From contig JAMXSV010000004.1 in assembly GCA_027559495.1 (NCBI GenBank), positions 372,001 through 436,000 on the forward strand: DNA of 64,000 bases, in the 5' to 3' direction. Origin of the DNA: Aurifilum marmelostoma (taxonomy: Eukaryota > Ascomycota > Sordariomycetes > Diaporthales > Cryphonectriaceae). The translations under genes were made by a program, and so were the position numbers. Positions 10,641 to 23,252 of the stretch are shown one piece after another; position 1 is the first letter of the stretch; every line of letters starts with the position of its first letter. The notes under the pieces were generated by a model. That model saw only the letters and a list, made by a program, of their open reading frames with translations. It ran no database searches and had not been told where the DNA came from.

Positions 10641-13155
10641 GAAGGCTAACGAAAGGGTTGATTGGGACGAGGTCGAGACCAAATTCCAGCAGCTAAAGCC
10701 CAAGGCATCCAAAGGACAGCGAAGACATCGCCCTAAGCTATATTGTCTTCCTCTCGGACTCCATCGCGACCGGGTTACGATAACTATGGGCTAACCTACA
10801 GTTCCTCTTGATATTTTGATTTGATTTTTCCCTCGGTCGTCACTCCTCGAGAGCTGGCCGTTTTACTCCCAGTTGCGACGACCAATATTCAGAGACTGGG
10901 ACGGGCGTTGGTTTGTCAGCATCATTATGCCCTCTCGCAAAAAGCATTCGGCAGACAATGTGCTTGCAGATTTGTATTGAAGGCAGAAAAATGGGGTGAA
11001 AATTTTGAACCGACCATGTCGTCTAGCACTTTCAAATTTAGGTCAATATGAGTATCATCACTAGCTACCCTTCAGAGTGATTTGCTTTCCTTGCTGCCAC
11101 TGCTTGTTTCTGTCCGTCGCAAGCAGGCTCTTGAGGTTCATGCCCACTGCAATTCCATCACTATGTGCCACGTGCATACAAGAATAACTGCGCAAGACTG
11201 ATGGGAAGATAGGTCGCAAAAATTAAACAAAAAAAAAAAAAACCAGCTAATGGGGTTTCCATACCAAAGAGTCTGGTCTATGCAGGAACCCCTGTTCCTC
11301 CACCACAAGCTGCTCCATCACCTCATAACCAGCACCCGCATCCCACCACACCTTACCCCCCAGCCCCCGCCCCCTCTCTCTACATTCCCGGACGCTGTCT
11401 GTAGCCACTCACAGACACACATATACATCGCAGGATCAGAACAGATGAGATGGAAAAGATGAGAGAAGACATATACCATAATAGTGGAAAGAAGTCAGAT
11501 GACAAAGGATTACGACCATGATACCAAAATGGCAGGGAGACAACGACAGAGAGAAAAGATATGCTCATACAAAGGCATACATAATTACCTTGATTCACCC
11601 GATCTTCTCTTCTCAAACCCAGGTCGATCTCCATCTGAAGTACGCAACATCCAAAGCATGTATGACATGCATGGTGTGTCTGATCTAGGCACAATGTGAT
11701 AGATGAGATCCACACTTTCTGTCCCCTGCCCTCTTTTTCTTCTTCTACTTTCCTAACATTTATTTTCCCCGACGGGCAGAGGGAGAGACGGAGACCCTGC
11801 AGCTTACCACCTCTAAAAACAGACATATGATGCTAGGCAGAAACGGGAAAAGACGGATGTAGAGTACTCTGGCAGGGGAACGGCCCAGATTGGCGAAATT
11901 AAAGATCGGCGGCAAGGGGGGGCAGGGTATTCTATAGTGACAGAACTGCATTCTTGGGCTGTGGGAGGATAATCTTTCTTTCTTGTCAAGCACGGTCGTG
12001 TCCTAGCACATTGGCAAACAACCCTTCTGTGAACGAGCTTTGAATTCTAACAGACTATCTCCTGGCCCTCCTTCTCTTTAGGCGGTGATAGCAATTAGTC
12101 CCTCGGTAGCCAGCGAGCAGATAATCATGACAGTCTGTTTGGCTCGCACGCAGCCGAAAATGGAATAGGGAATTCCACACTCGCATCGAGGCCCACCGAG
12201 TTAGAAGGCCAGGCGCTCAGAAGACCGATAATTCAATTCCATCTTTACTATGCTTCTTCCCAGAAGGCATTGATGTATCAACGCTGGCGTCTCTTGATGA
12301 GAAGGCCGCGCAAACTGACCCTACACTGTGCAATTGACCATGTATCCGATGAGTACCCGATCCGAAAATACATGAATCTTGGGATCAACCCCCCCCCCCC
12401 CAAAGAAGAAAATCACGTCCATGAACGAACGAGTTCTGCATTGAGCAAGAGAAGAAAAGGGGAGAAAAGAAGTAGACCAGTACGATCTTGGCGCGACTGG
12501 TTGTGTGGCCGATGAAGATACCGAGCCAAGAAAAGGAAAGACGAAAAAAAAGAGAACACAAAAGAAAACAAATACAAGGGGTATATTGCAAACCAAAGGT
12601 ATGAATGATGATGATGATAATGATGATGATGTTGACCCTCGAACAGACCGATGCCCCCCTCTGGTTCCAATGTATCCAGCCGCAAGAAAAGAAAACCGAC
12701 CATGGCTGACTCGCCGTTGTCCATGTAACGCCTCATCCCAGGAAGAGCACGCTGGGTAACCCAGTCTCTGAACCAGCGCAGTCGCCACTGACATCTAGCC
12801 TCGCAGCAGTGCGCATGAGAAGAAATAAAAAGGAAGGTGGAGATGAATACCGCAAATAAGAGCAAGAAAAAAACATCTAGCAAAACACAACGCCCACAAC
12901 CGAGGAGTGCATAGACCGAAATAACCAAAAGAATGCAGACCAAGAGATTGTCTTGTTGAAGCCAGTGAGTAGAGTGGAGAGGGGAAGCGTCATGATGATA
13001 TGAATAGCCGAACACACACGGTGTAGGGTCGTATTTGCTGGGCCTGCAAATATGTTTGGGCCTTGGGTATCATTTGCGTATATGTATCATAGACGTGATG
13101 TACCGTGAAAAAGAGAATTATGGTGGTGTCCAAGTCTTGCTGCGTAATGTCCGAT
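10641..13155. other. Gene-free interval with simple sequence
   Basis: No supported gene is seen. Just after the stop at 10640 another frame reads ANERVDWDEVE, which resembles the VEWDDAEDD tail and suggests repeat decay or an unrecognised intron. Elsewhere there is a short poly-A tract near 11230, a C10 tract near 12391 and an ATG/GAT repeat near 12603-12630. The right part is probably the 3' UTR of the SWIRM gene. Confidence 0.45.
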
Positions 13156-14562
13156 CTAGTTGTAGACTGTGGGCTGGGGGAGGTCCTCAAACCACTTGTC
13201 ATCCAGCCAGCCGACACTGGCAAAGGCGGTGTGAAGCTTAGATGCCTTGTTCACGTCGATGCGGCAGGCCGTCTGGGCGTGGGTCTTGCGGTAGGTCCTG
13301 TTGGCGTGGTAGAAATGCAGTTTCTCGAGGAAGATGCGGCGCTTGCTGGTGAGGTAGGTCGCGGCGTCCAGCCTCAGGTTGGACGCCACCTGCAGCTCGT
13401 CGGGGTGAAGCAGGTGCAGCAGCGGCTGGTCCTCGTCGTCAAAGTCGCGGGCGTTGTTGGCAGGCGGGGTGCTCATGACGTTGTCGGCGGTCAGGGTCGA
13501 CAGAGGAGGGCAGTAGTCTGGCAGGGAGGCAAAGTCCTTGTCCTCCTTCTGCATCTTCTTCTTCTCTGGCTGCGGAGATGCACTGGATGCACGGCGCTTC
13601 GGCGCCTTGACCGGCTTGACCCGAGCAGGACGCGAAGAGGGCTTGGTGATCTTGATGGCCCCACGGGGACCAAGCACTGCCTTGGTCACACCTGTCGTCT
13701 TTGCGACGATGCTGTCTCCAGTGGCAGGGGTTGTTGCTGTCACTGGCGATGACGAGGACGAGGGTGACGGCAGCGGCTTCGCCTTGATTCTAGGACGGAT
13801 GACTGACTGCTTCTGCGGGGCCTTGGTCTTCTTCGCCTTGTTGCGGGCCTTTGCATCCTCAATCAGCTGTGCCTTTTCCCGATTCAGCCATCTCCTGCGA
13901 CCAGCTGGCGACTCGGCAAAGAAGTTCTTGTAGACGGTCTCTCGGAAGCAGAGGAAGAGCTCGTAGTCCTGTCGGTGAGGCGGCTTGACCTTGGACGGCA
14001 GCGGCTTGGCCTTCCTGGCTGCCATATGCTCGCTAATAGCATTCTGGGCCTCGGGACTCAGCCTGCGCTCGAACAATGGGACCCTGGGGCTCGTCGGCTG
14101 CTCCTCTGGGTACAAGATTGGGTCCTTGGTGTCGTGCACAGCATTGGGGACGGCAGAAGCAGAGGCAGCGACTGCAGCAGGTATGTTGACATGGTTGGTG
14201 AAATTCGTCAATGGCGAGATGGGAGGGGAGAAAGGCGGCTGCGGTATCTCCTGGGCCTGCCTCGCCACAACATTTATGTTGGTCAGCGGCACTGTGGCCT
14301 TTGCAGACTGGGGCAGGCCCGAGAAACTCTCATAAGGAGTCTGCTCAGGAGGAGAGATTAACAAGTCGCCGATGGATGTGACCTTCTTTGGCTCCATGTT
14401 GGTGGTGCTGGTGGTGAGCGCAAGGGTGGAAATCGGTGCGAGTTGCTGGTGCTCGGACGATTGTGGTACCGATTGTGTAAAAGGAGATGATGACGAGGCG
14501 ATCGCAGGCTGGATGTGGTCTGGAGACTCGTTGCGGTTCTGTTGCTGTATTTCGTGCAACAT
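13156..14562 (-). CDS. SWIRM-domain protein (Fun19/Laf-like)
   Basis: This is a single-exon ORF of 468 aa. The C-terminal 80 residues form a SWIRM domain: LLHLLHPDELQVASNLRL, YLTSKRRIFLEKL, RKTHAQTACRIDVNKASKL and VGWLDDKWFE. The preceding 380 residues are low-complexity: Ser/Pro/Thr-rich, with basic patches (KAPKRRASS, RPRIKAKPL) fit for nuclear import. A central block (YELFLCFRETVYKNFF, GRRRWLNREKAQLIEDAK) is probably helical. SWIRM domains bind DNA or nucleosomes in chromatin complexes; the closest architecture I know is yeast Fun19 and fission-yeast Laf1/Laf2, linked to Rpd3L/Clr6-type deacetylases. A second ATG at 14397 (MEPKKVTS) could be the real start, which would shorten the protein by 55 aa. 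Confidence 0.85.
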   Translation of the reverse strand: MLHEIQQQNRNESPDHIQPAIASSSSPFTQSVPQSSEHQQLAPISTLALTTSTTNMEPKKVTSIGDLLISPPEQTPYESFSGLPQSAKATVPLTNINVVARQAQEIPQPPFSPPISPLTNFTNHVNIPAAVAASASAVPNAVHDTKDPILYPEEQPTSPRVPLFERRLSPEAQNAISEHMAARKAKPLPSKVKPPHRQDYELFLCFRETVYKNFFAESPAGRRRWLNREKAQLIEDAKARNKAKKTKAPQKQSVIRPRIKAKPLPSPSSSSSPVTATTPATGDSIVAKTTGVTKAVLGPRGAIKITKPSSRPARVKPVKAPKRRASSASPQPEKKKMQKEDKDFASLPDYCPPLSTLTADNVMSTPPANNARDFDDEDQPLLHLLHPDELQVASNLRLDAATYLTSKRRIFLEKLHFYHANRTYRKTHAQTACRIDVNKASKLHTAFASVGWLDDKWFEDLPQPTVYN

Positions 14563-17500
14563 ATTTGTGTTGGTGAAGATCGAATGTTCTGGCGCGGTGG
14601 TGGCGAATCCACCTGCTAGTTATGGATGATATTGCTTATAAGATATTCCGTAGCAGGAGTTTGTTGTTGGTTGCTGTTGTTGTTATTGCTCTGGGGTGGC
14701 GAGGAGATGGATGTGTAAGGAGAGCAGATGCAATGGGAGGACCTCGGCACCTGGAACGGAGAGTATTGATGTTGATGGACCGAGACAAAGGGATCGCAGA
14801 GATGACTGAGTTTTTGTCCTGATAGATTGGCAATTGAGGCTTTGTTCACAGGTCGTTCCCGAGTGGATACCCGACTTAGACAGGGTGGCGCCGGTGCAGT
14901 ACTTGTAGAAGGCTGTATTGTCTCTTCTGCTTCTTCTTGGCACCGACTAACCTGTGGCGGACAAGACAGCGGGTTGATAGGAGGGGCAATGACCAAGAGA
15001 ACAATTGGAGATGAGGATTGTTTCTCGTCCAGCTGAGACCTAGGACAATGGGTTTGACTCTGTCTTCAGAGATAGCCGCCTGACCACGGGTGGAGAACGA
15101 GTTCCAGGCAGGATGGTCGGTTGACAAGGGGGGGTCGGAGAGAGACTGCACTGTCCCAAGAGGCTGAAAATGGGAAAGGGGGGGAAAGACAAGATTAAGT
15201 AGTAACAGGGCGTAGAATAACGTGGCGGAATCTCGGAGGGCCGGAAAAGGCCCCAGTAATCGATGAGGAAGGGGGAAAAAAAAGTTGACTTTAATTGGTA
15301 AGCTGGAGAGGATTTGGACGATGGTTAGGGTGGATGGAGGGAGGGAATCTAGGCCTTGGGCTTTATCGAAAGGCGTATGCAGGATGAATATTTAGAAACA
15401 AGAAAGGGAAAGACGAGAGAACGAGATGGAAGGTGAGAGAGAAAACAGGACCTTGGACAGGGAGAAAAGAAATAGACAAGGTCGAGCCAGGAACATCAGG
15501 TCAGGACAGTGGACAAGAAACAGTACGACGATTGGGAAAGAAGGAAGTACAGACCGGGACAGGACAGGACGGACAGTGAGGCCAGGCGGGTTAACACATG
15601 CTCCTCTCTCACACACACTCACACACTCTAAATCCAACGAGACGTGCTATGCTTCTCGCTCGGCTGGCCTAGCGTGGGCTCTTGGGATCAATAGTGTACA
15701 GGTACATGCCACTTGGCACATGGTCCGCAGTATGGGTAAGGCTCCGGCCCCAGGCCAACAACACCGAGTGACTCCTAACAAGTCAAGAGGAGGGAACGAC
15801 ATCCTACTCCCTCTCCGTCAACCAGGGTGCCGCAAAGAGTCACACACACTTGGCGGCTTGTTAGTCCCACCCCACGTCAGCGCCACCCCTGCCCGACCCT
15901 TTTCCTATTGCCCAAGTGGCCCCTCCGGTACTTGGGCTGTACCTGGCACACGCCTGGGTCCGGGCTGGTTGTGTCATTTTCACCCATTCTTCTCAAGACC
16001 TATCCCATACACACACTCCGTACACACACTCTCCTCCCTCTCATACTCACACTCACCCACACACTAGGACACACCAATGCAAATGTGCCCCCTCCCACAC
16101 CCCCCTAGCCTGTTCCCAGGATGGCGAAGAGACTGAGACGAGAGCAAGAGAAGAACAACACGCGCACACAAGCACCTGACGAGGGCAACTTGCTTAGGGA
16201 GAATCCGGCTGCCTTGTGTGCTAGTGTTTTCTGGATGGTTGTATCACCACTGTGCGCGTGTGCGTGTACGTACGCATCTTGTTCACGAGCATGTCGCCGT
16301 GGCTTGGAATGTTCTCGCCAAGGAGTTGGGGAGGGGCCCGGGAGGCGTGAGCAGAGCAGACACATGAAGAAGCTGCCTGCCTACCTACCCTCTCTTGACC
16401 AATGTCTACCAGTCACAAGGCTGCGAGACGACGAGCCGGGGGGGGCAGAGGAGGGGGCTGGGTACGTCCCGACCAGACACAAAGAAACATTCTGGCGTGA
16501 AACAGTACCAAGGTTGCGATAGGACTTTTTGAGTTACTGTTACAACTCCCGGTGACCTGCCCTGCAATGCAGTGCACACATGGCTGCGGGTCCCGTTTCT
16601 GCCTTGCCAAACCGGGGCCCCGTTGTGTACATGTGCGTGCCAGAACGACTCCACTGAGGGGCGTTCAAGGCTTCCCGCGTACTCGCACATCTTTTTCAAT
16701 CTTGTCTTGTCTGCTTTGCTGCTTCAGGTTTCTTCTGCATTAACGAGTGGGCGCATTGGGCCAACCATTCATGTACCTCAAATAGCCCCGAAAGTGCTAC
16801 TACCTTCGGCACAATGTGACCCCGCCTCACGGGCCGGGCGCAGCGGGACACTGTGGAGAGATCTGCCCAGCCAGAGAGAGCCTGGCGACGAGCACCGTTG
16901 AATTGAACGAGGTGAACGAGGCAGATGCAGCCAATTGGCCTGTCGAAAGACAACTGCCACATGGGCGAGCACACCCATAGCTTTTTTTGTTCTTTTTTTT
17001 ACTTAAGGAAGATCATCGCTGACCCGAGCTGTCGATTTTCAGGTGGCCGGTATATGAATTGGAGGGGCGGCGAAGCAAAAGAACTAAGAGCTCTCAGGTC
17101 GATACGCCACGGCACCTGACGTTGACCCACTCGTTCTAAGGTGGGCAGCTCAGCTAAGACACCCGGTCATCCTCCCTCATTGATAAGGGCAGACAGGAAG
17201 ACAAATGGCCAATGCCGAACTCTGTCTGCTAGGTAAAAAAGAAAATTCAGAGGATGGCAGTGTGCTTGTTCCAATGTGTGAGGTTTTCTAAGCCTGCGTG
17301 TGCAGTTGGTGGTACTGTACTCCTAATGTAACGTGTAACAGCAGGTAACGGGATCCTGGACCGCCCACTGTGTGACTTCAGACATTTTGTTTGGGCGGCT
17401 GGACGGGCTACTCATACAGTCGCACCGGCACACAGCCAAGAGAGAGAGAGAGGGAGTGGGGTTAAGAGGAGGGCCTAGACGGTTGCCTGATCTCGTGTGT

Positions 17501-17861
17501 TTTTATCACTTCATGAATCAAAGTCCTAGAATCAATCCGTCTCAAGAGGCCTGGCTCTTTCGCGACATGTGCACAGGATCGCCATGTACATATACACAGT
17601 AGTACTGCATAGCCTCGACATCTGTCTTGATGCTGGATTTCTTCAGCACGGCACGGCACGTTAGCCAACACACACCACACACTCCTCCAGCGGCCAACAG
17701 CATGCAGCACACCCAAGGCGGTGCATGAGGAAAAACACACGTAAATCAATTCAATTGGACATTTCGTGTTGGACGAGCCCTGGTGAGATTTTGAGGCTTG
17801 TTGGTGAAATAGGACTGGCCGGGAAATAATGTCCAATGCATGCATGCGTGCATGAATCTGT

Positions 17862-17884
17862 ATGTATGTATGTATGTATGTATG
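17862..17884. repeat. TATG tetranucleotide repeat
   Basis: A run of about five TATG units lies in the gene desert and is followed by a short GAAC repeat. It is directly visible and no function is implied. Confidence 0.85.
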
Positions 17885-18268
17885 AACGAACGAACGAGAT
17901 ATTGTTGGCCAGGCTAGATATACAGTCATACTATAGGCGGCGCATTGAGCTGAGCTGCTGGGGCTGGGATCGGTTGGCCCTGGCCTGGTTTTGAGGCTGG
18001 CCATGCTGGCTTCCGTCCCGGATGTTACTGCGCACGAGGAAGATGGAACCATCCTGGCCACTCAAGTATCGACACAACATATGTCTGTACAATAATCCGA
18101 TTGACTGGCTCCAAGAGTGAGAAGGAAGAGGAGGCACTCCCCCGACTGCATTCCGACCATGATCCAGCCTGGAGAACGATGAATGAATTGATTGTGCTGT
18201 AGCCTGAAAGACGGCGAAGAATCTCTGGTGCTAGATTCCGGACAAAGCCCAGTCTGTCCTGTCCTTCG

Positions 18269-18288
18269 CCCCCCCCCCCCCCCCCCCC
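18269..18288. repeat. Poly-C tract, 20 bases
   Basis: An uninterrupted run of 20 C sits in the gene desert. Tracts this long are slippage-prone in replication and in sequencing, so the length should be treated as approximate. Confidence 0.9.
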
Positions 18289-18963
18289 TTCCCCTAGCGA
18301 TTGACCAATCACGCCTATAGTGCTGACATGGTGAATTGGAATGTTTCAAGAGCCAGGCTTGAAGCGGTAGCATATGAAAATGGATGATAAAGCGGAGCCC
18401 GCAGGTTGTAGTCGTGTGTCTGGAGCGACCAAAGTTTGTGAGTCATCGACGAGTACGTACCACAGAATACGGTGGAAACCTGATCGAGGACCCAGGTTCA
18501 AGGCGACGAGAGAGTTTGTTGATCGATTGACAAGAACGACAAAAATGCAAGCAAAGGTACAGTGACAGAGGAAATGGACGAGGACCACCCCTGGCCAGCG
18601 GCTATCGAGAATCCAAAGGTCAAGGCTGGTTGGCTGTCTCCAGGGCTTCTAGGCCTTGTTGGCCCTGCTTCAGGACAAACACGACAGGGTGGGGGGAAGG
18701 GGGCAGCAGTCAGTTGGTAAGGGTTACCCCCTGTGTAACTATGCAAGCAAGTAGCCCAAAAGTGCTGAAATGGTGCCTGAAGTTTATGAGAGAGAGCGAG
18801 CAGCACCACGTTTTGCACCTACTACGGTACCAAGGAGCCCGACCAAGAAAAAAAAAAGGTCCTCCAGAAGTACCCGGCATGTTATCCAGATCTAACAACA
18901 GAGGGGGCTTCCATGGGGGGTGAACGTATCACTTCCTGGATCACAAATCCAAAATCAGGTCGT

Positions 18964-18980
18964 GGGGGGGGGGGGGGGGG
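18964..18980. repeat. Poly-G tract, 17 bases
   Basis: An uninterrupted run of 17 G follows CGT in the gene desert. It could form quadruplex-like structure, but that is inference. Confidence 0.9.
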
Positions 18981-19600
18981 TTGGTTCTGCTTTCCATCCA
19001 TTTCCATCATCCTCGCTTTCTCTCTCGTTATTCTTGTTTCCCTTCTTCTTCTTCTCGTCTCCCTACCTGCTAGTTTCATTCGTCCTGCCCTGCCTTTTGT
19101 GCAGCAGACGGCAATTATTTGCACTGCCATGCTCTTGGGTCTCGTCATATTGCGCGGCCCCAGTCCCATGTTGGACGGGTTATCGCCGTCATGTCAGCCT
19201 GTTATGGCTCGGCTTTCTCTTCAGATGCGCCCATTGGTGTACCCACTGCCCAACCAATAAGTTTTATCACCGGCTAACTCCTCCTCCCCGGCTTTATGCA
19301 CCAGGCCACCCAAAACGCCGTCGGTACAACTGTTTCTGGGCTTGCTGGCGCCCGAGGTCAGCACTGGAATTCGGCGTAATCGAACCCTCAGTAAGTAATT
19401 AATCAGTTGGCTAGCATCGTGTCGGTCACCAATTGTTGCAATCGGGCCTTGATCTGGTGGCGACTGGGGCCACGTCTTCTCTCTTCCTCCCCATCCCAGG
19501 CACCACCTGCGCATTAAACAAAAGTTTTATTCGATGCCTAGACAGAGGGGTTTGACAAATAATTGACACGTTGAGTCAATTCATCCCCCCACCACCATCC

Positions 19601-19607
19601 ATCATCG

Positions 19608-19641
<34 letters not shown>
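19601..19641. repeat. CAT/ATC trinucleotide microsatellite
   Basis: About 13 nearly perfect CAT units occur in non-coding sequence. Confidence 0.9.
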
Positions 19642-19827
19642 GAATCATTGCGAATCACCTACTCAATGTGACCATGTTAATCCGCACGCCTATGGATGGT
19701 CCATCGGAACCAATGGGTGCATCCACTTACGCCACACTTGAGGCCCTGCTGCGTACTGCTGGGGCTTGGGAATTGGGAGCCTTAACAATGTAGCCGGCCG
19801 CGTCATATGTCTTCTGCCTAGAACTGA

Positions 19828-19861
19828 GCAGTACAGTACAGTACAGTACAGTACAGTACAT
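19828..19861. repeat. CAGTA pentanucleotide microsatellite
   Basis: Six to seven tandem CAGTA units are visible in non-coding sequence. Confidence 0.9.
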
Positions 19862-22409
19862 GACCATTGTTTTGTACAGCTACACGAGAGCCATACTGGT
19901 CATGTCCGGTCCCTAACCCATGCCCACCCCTCGTCTTCTGCCCTCGATCAATTGATTGAGCAAGGCCGGTGCAATTAATCAATTGGATGGATGGGTCGCA
20001 TCATCAGCAGGACAGGACTCAATGGCAGCTGGTCCTGTCGTGTGTTTCTCCCCGGCGCAGCGCTTGTCTCACAGTACGCTGCATGCAACCTGCGCCTCCC
20101 TACCACCCTCTTTTTTTTTTCTTTTGTATTCCTTATAAATTACCCGAACATATCATCTTCTGATTCACGGCTTCTCTCTCTAATCCCAAAAATACTCCGG
20201 TATGTGTGACTGGCACTTTGAAAAAGGGTAGGAGTGGGGGGTCACAATACAGCAATACCACCACAGGATCACCCAATGGCGTCGCAAAGAGCGCTAATGG
20301 GGCAGTTGTGAGGACATGTCGCCACACCCTCTTGATCGCGATCATCCTGGTAAGCCACCTGACCTGCTTCGCTCTCACCCACGCCTCTGCTTGTTCTTCT
20401 TTCCTTGTCTGGACCCCCATTACCAAACTAGCCGCCCAAGTCCGGTGATGCTCTCCCTCTGTTTGGGGGGGGGGGGACACTCGGAGCCGGAGGGGGAGAG
20501 GAAACAAAGAGGAGGGGCGGGTGGGCAGTGCTCCCATTACCATAATAGTTAGTTACACACGGGATGATGTAGGGTAGTGACTGTCCCTTTGTGGTTTGGG
20601 TGACGAGCGAGAAACAGAGGGAAACAGTCGTTAAGCAATTCCCTTATCTCCCTCACGTCTCCCACGCTCTCTGCGTCGATCTGATCTCACTGCAACCACA
20701 GCCGCACTCTCGTGATGCCACCGATCCGAGACAGGCGCACGCTGCACCAGTCACTTGGACGTCCCTGGTGGTGGGCCAATTCACCGTCAACAGCTGTCAC
20801 ATGGGCTCACACCGTCCTGGGCTCGCTGGGATGGACCCTGGATGTCACTTGTTTTCCTCCTGATTTTATTAAAGCCTCTTTGTCTTCTTGTTTCCCCCCC
20901 TCCTCCTCCTCCTTCTTCCTAGTATGAGGCGCCATCCACACACCCACCTTTTTGAGACATCGGTTCTTGGTCATGCGGGCCCTGGCCGGGGCCGATCCAT
21001 CACCAGGTCTTATCTTATCACCCCTCCATCTAAGTGAGGTCGGGATGGAGGGGTACATGGGACGGAAGGTGGATGCTTGGTTGAGTGGGGTTTCGAGATT
21101 GGGAGAGGAGGGAGAAAATGGTGATGAATCCATCACACCCCAACCTTTCTATCCTATCTGTCGCATGATCCATCAAACGTGAGGCAACCAATTTCTGTAC
21201 TTTCGACATTCTGGAAAGATAATGGATTAAGGGGCCGGAGGGGGAGGAACGTATCATTCCTCGCCTTCAGGTTGGTGTGTCTAGTGGGTGGCCGGCCTGC
21301 CCTGTCAGCCCAACCGACCCGGCCTAACTGCCGAGTTTACCGCAACTCAAATCTTCGACGGCTCCAACTGAAATCTCACATGAAAACCTGCAGGCTGTAG
21401 AACAGGACTCCGCCTGTTGTTCTTGTTATTGTTGTTATTGTTCCTTCTCTCATTCTTTCTTCCCTTTGTTTCTGAAAAAAAAAAAAAATCCTAAATTTTA
21501 ACTCCACGATGAAGTCGCACCACTGTGCACACGCAGTGTTGCTGGCAGAGACTGACGTAGTGTGGTGGGGGGGGGGGGGGGCGCACACAGTTTTGTAATT
21601 GCAAAACGTTCTATTGTTTGACAAAATTGGGAGATTTTAGGGCTCATACTATATATGTGTGTACATACTTTCTAAGCCAAGAACATTGCAAGCGTAGTTG
21701 TACATGTGTATCCCTCGTAGATACAACTTTAGAGGGACGAATGTATCATCAGGCCGGACCATTTGTGCATATAAAAAGCCTTCTGCGACTTCCTTGTACG
21801 TTTTACGTTTGAGTAAACCATATCACTCCTGCCTTCAAATAAATATAATAGGCTACAGATATGATTGAAATCAGAATCGCTACATATACTAATGTTTTGT
21901 AAGCGTCATTCCCTTGATGCTGAACACTTTGCAGTGCCTCGATCAATCCAGCAGGGGTCATCCACTATTTCATCCCAATTTATTGGTGAAATATGGCATG
22001 TCTTCGGACATAGAAAGCAGAGCCATATGCCTCCTATGATTTGTTTTCCCTCAAGGTATTTATCACGATCTGGTTATCCACGCAATGCGACCATGAGAGT
22101 GTTCTCGAAAATAGTGCAAGATATCAAGCCACAGTCACTGCTCAGGTGTTCGAATCTCGAATGGTGTCACAGGAGAAGAGGCTCGTCAAGCTGAAGTAGA
22201 GACACAATCACAAGCTTCCGTCATAAGATAAGAAGACATAGCTATAACTCTATACATGTGGGAGGACCACATGTCACCAGACTCTCAGCTTGAAAAAAAA
22301 AAAATGACAAGCTCACTGCCAGACCTCGTTCCCATTCCCTTCTTCAGGTTTCCTGCCAGATCCTGCTGGCGTAGAAAATCAAGTCAAGTGAGATCCCCAG
22401 GCTTCTGAT

Positions 22410-23252
22410 TCAGAGCCGATACACGAGTCCGTTGGAATGGCGGATCTCGCGAAAGACTATGTGGCCGTATTCGGTCCAGCCCTGATGGCCGATGTCCAGA
22501 ATGACCTTGTGCTTCCGGTAATGCTCGCTGCGGTGGTAACCCTCGTGGTGTTCGACCGACGCCCAGGCTATATAGACAACATAAGCGTTCGGGAGCCCCT
22601 CAACAGGCTCGCGCACGCTACCTCCCGCGATGCCCCAGCAGCCCGCGACGCCGGTGATCACATGCGTCCACAGCGGCCAGGCCCCCTCGTGCCAGGCCGC
22701 GTCGGTACCCTTGTAGATGGCGGTGCCGAGAGGAAGGCCCAGAAAGTGCGAGCTGAAAGGGTCCGACATGGCTTTGTGGCGTAGCGTGGTGTGGCGAACC
22801 TGAATGCTGCTGCTGCTGTTGTTGGTGTTGTCGTTGCTGCTGAAGGCATAACCATCGTCACCAATGAGGTGCTTGACAAGATCGTGGAAGCCGGCGGATT
22901 TTGACGTCAAGAATGCCTCGGCATGCTTGGTGTCTGTCCAGACTGGTGTTGACGCAACGATGACAGGACAGGTCAGTCATGTTATCCAATCAAAATATGT
23001 ATACCAGGTTCGCTGATCATGGTACCCACCAATGTGAAGTTCGACATGCTCAGGTTGTTCAAGCTTCCGGCCCCAGTACAGCCTGTCAAATCCCTCGCTG
23101 CCCTGGACGAGGTCCAAAGCTTTCCCCCATTGGACGCCGGCCGGGCATGCGTCTGAATTTATGTGGTACTCGTTCGCGATGTTCAGGTAAAGGATCTGGG
23201 TGATCGGGTTGGCTCGGGGTGCTGGACCTGGTGCTGGGCCTGGTTCAGCCAT
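22410..23252 (-). CDS. Double ABM-domain (dimeric alpha-beta barrel) protein
   Basis: The CDS is the complement of 22410-22942 joined to 23030-23252 (251 aa); the 87-nt intron starts GTGGGT, ends CACCAG and keeps phase. Two ferredoxin-like halves of the antibiotic-biosynthesis-monooxygenase type are recognisable. In the first, ILYLNIANEYHINSD is followed by GFDRLYWGRKLEQPEHVELH, and the spliced segment continues HIVWTDTKHAEAF. In the second, VVYIAWASVEHHEGYHRSEH is followed by GHIVFREI. A Ser/Asn-rich linker separates them. No signal peptide is present, only a Pro/Ala-rich first 15 residues. ABM-fold proteins include small monooxygenases and heme-degrading enzymes; fungal stand-alone members mostly lack assigned functions. 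The gene diverges from a homogentisate-dioxygenase-like gene across 593 bp, so co-regulation is possible but unproven. Confidence 0.78.

Larger units (their letters stand above)
14563..22409. other. 7.8-kb gene desert with homopolymers and microsatellites
   Basis: No ORF here shows a signal peptide, domain or convincing exon chain on either strand. The left end is probably a long 5' UTR/promoter of the SWIRM gene. The interval is marked by C20 (18269-18288), G17 (18964-18980), G12 (20465-20476) and G15 (21567-21581) tracts, plus CAT, CAGTA and TATG repeats. The right 800 bp (21600-22400) are noticeably richer in A and T. A non-coding RNA gene is possible but has no sequence signature I can support. 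Confidence 0.5.

Noticed and set aside
9825..10712. Long reverse-strand ORF of 295 codons opposite the proline-rich repeats
   Set aside because: Its Leu/Gly/Val repeats are the mirror of the PPKD codons; there is no start context or family, so it is a compositional shadow.
13538..14361. Forward ORFs opposite the SWIRM gene
   Set aside because: They are antisense shadows of a well supported gene and contain no recognised domain.
15426..16067. 213-codon forward ORF in the gene desert
   Set aside because: It is Arg/Thr/Ser-rich low-complexity sequence with no recognised motif, and CACACA repeats keep it open.
17860..19861. CRISPR-like or satellite array
   Set aside because: The repeats are short microsatellites without unique spacers, and CRISPR arrays are not expected in fungi.
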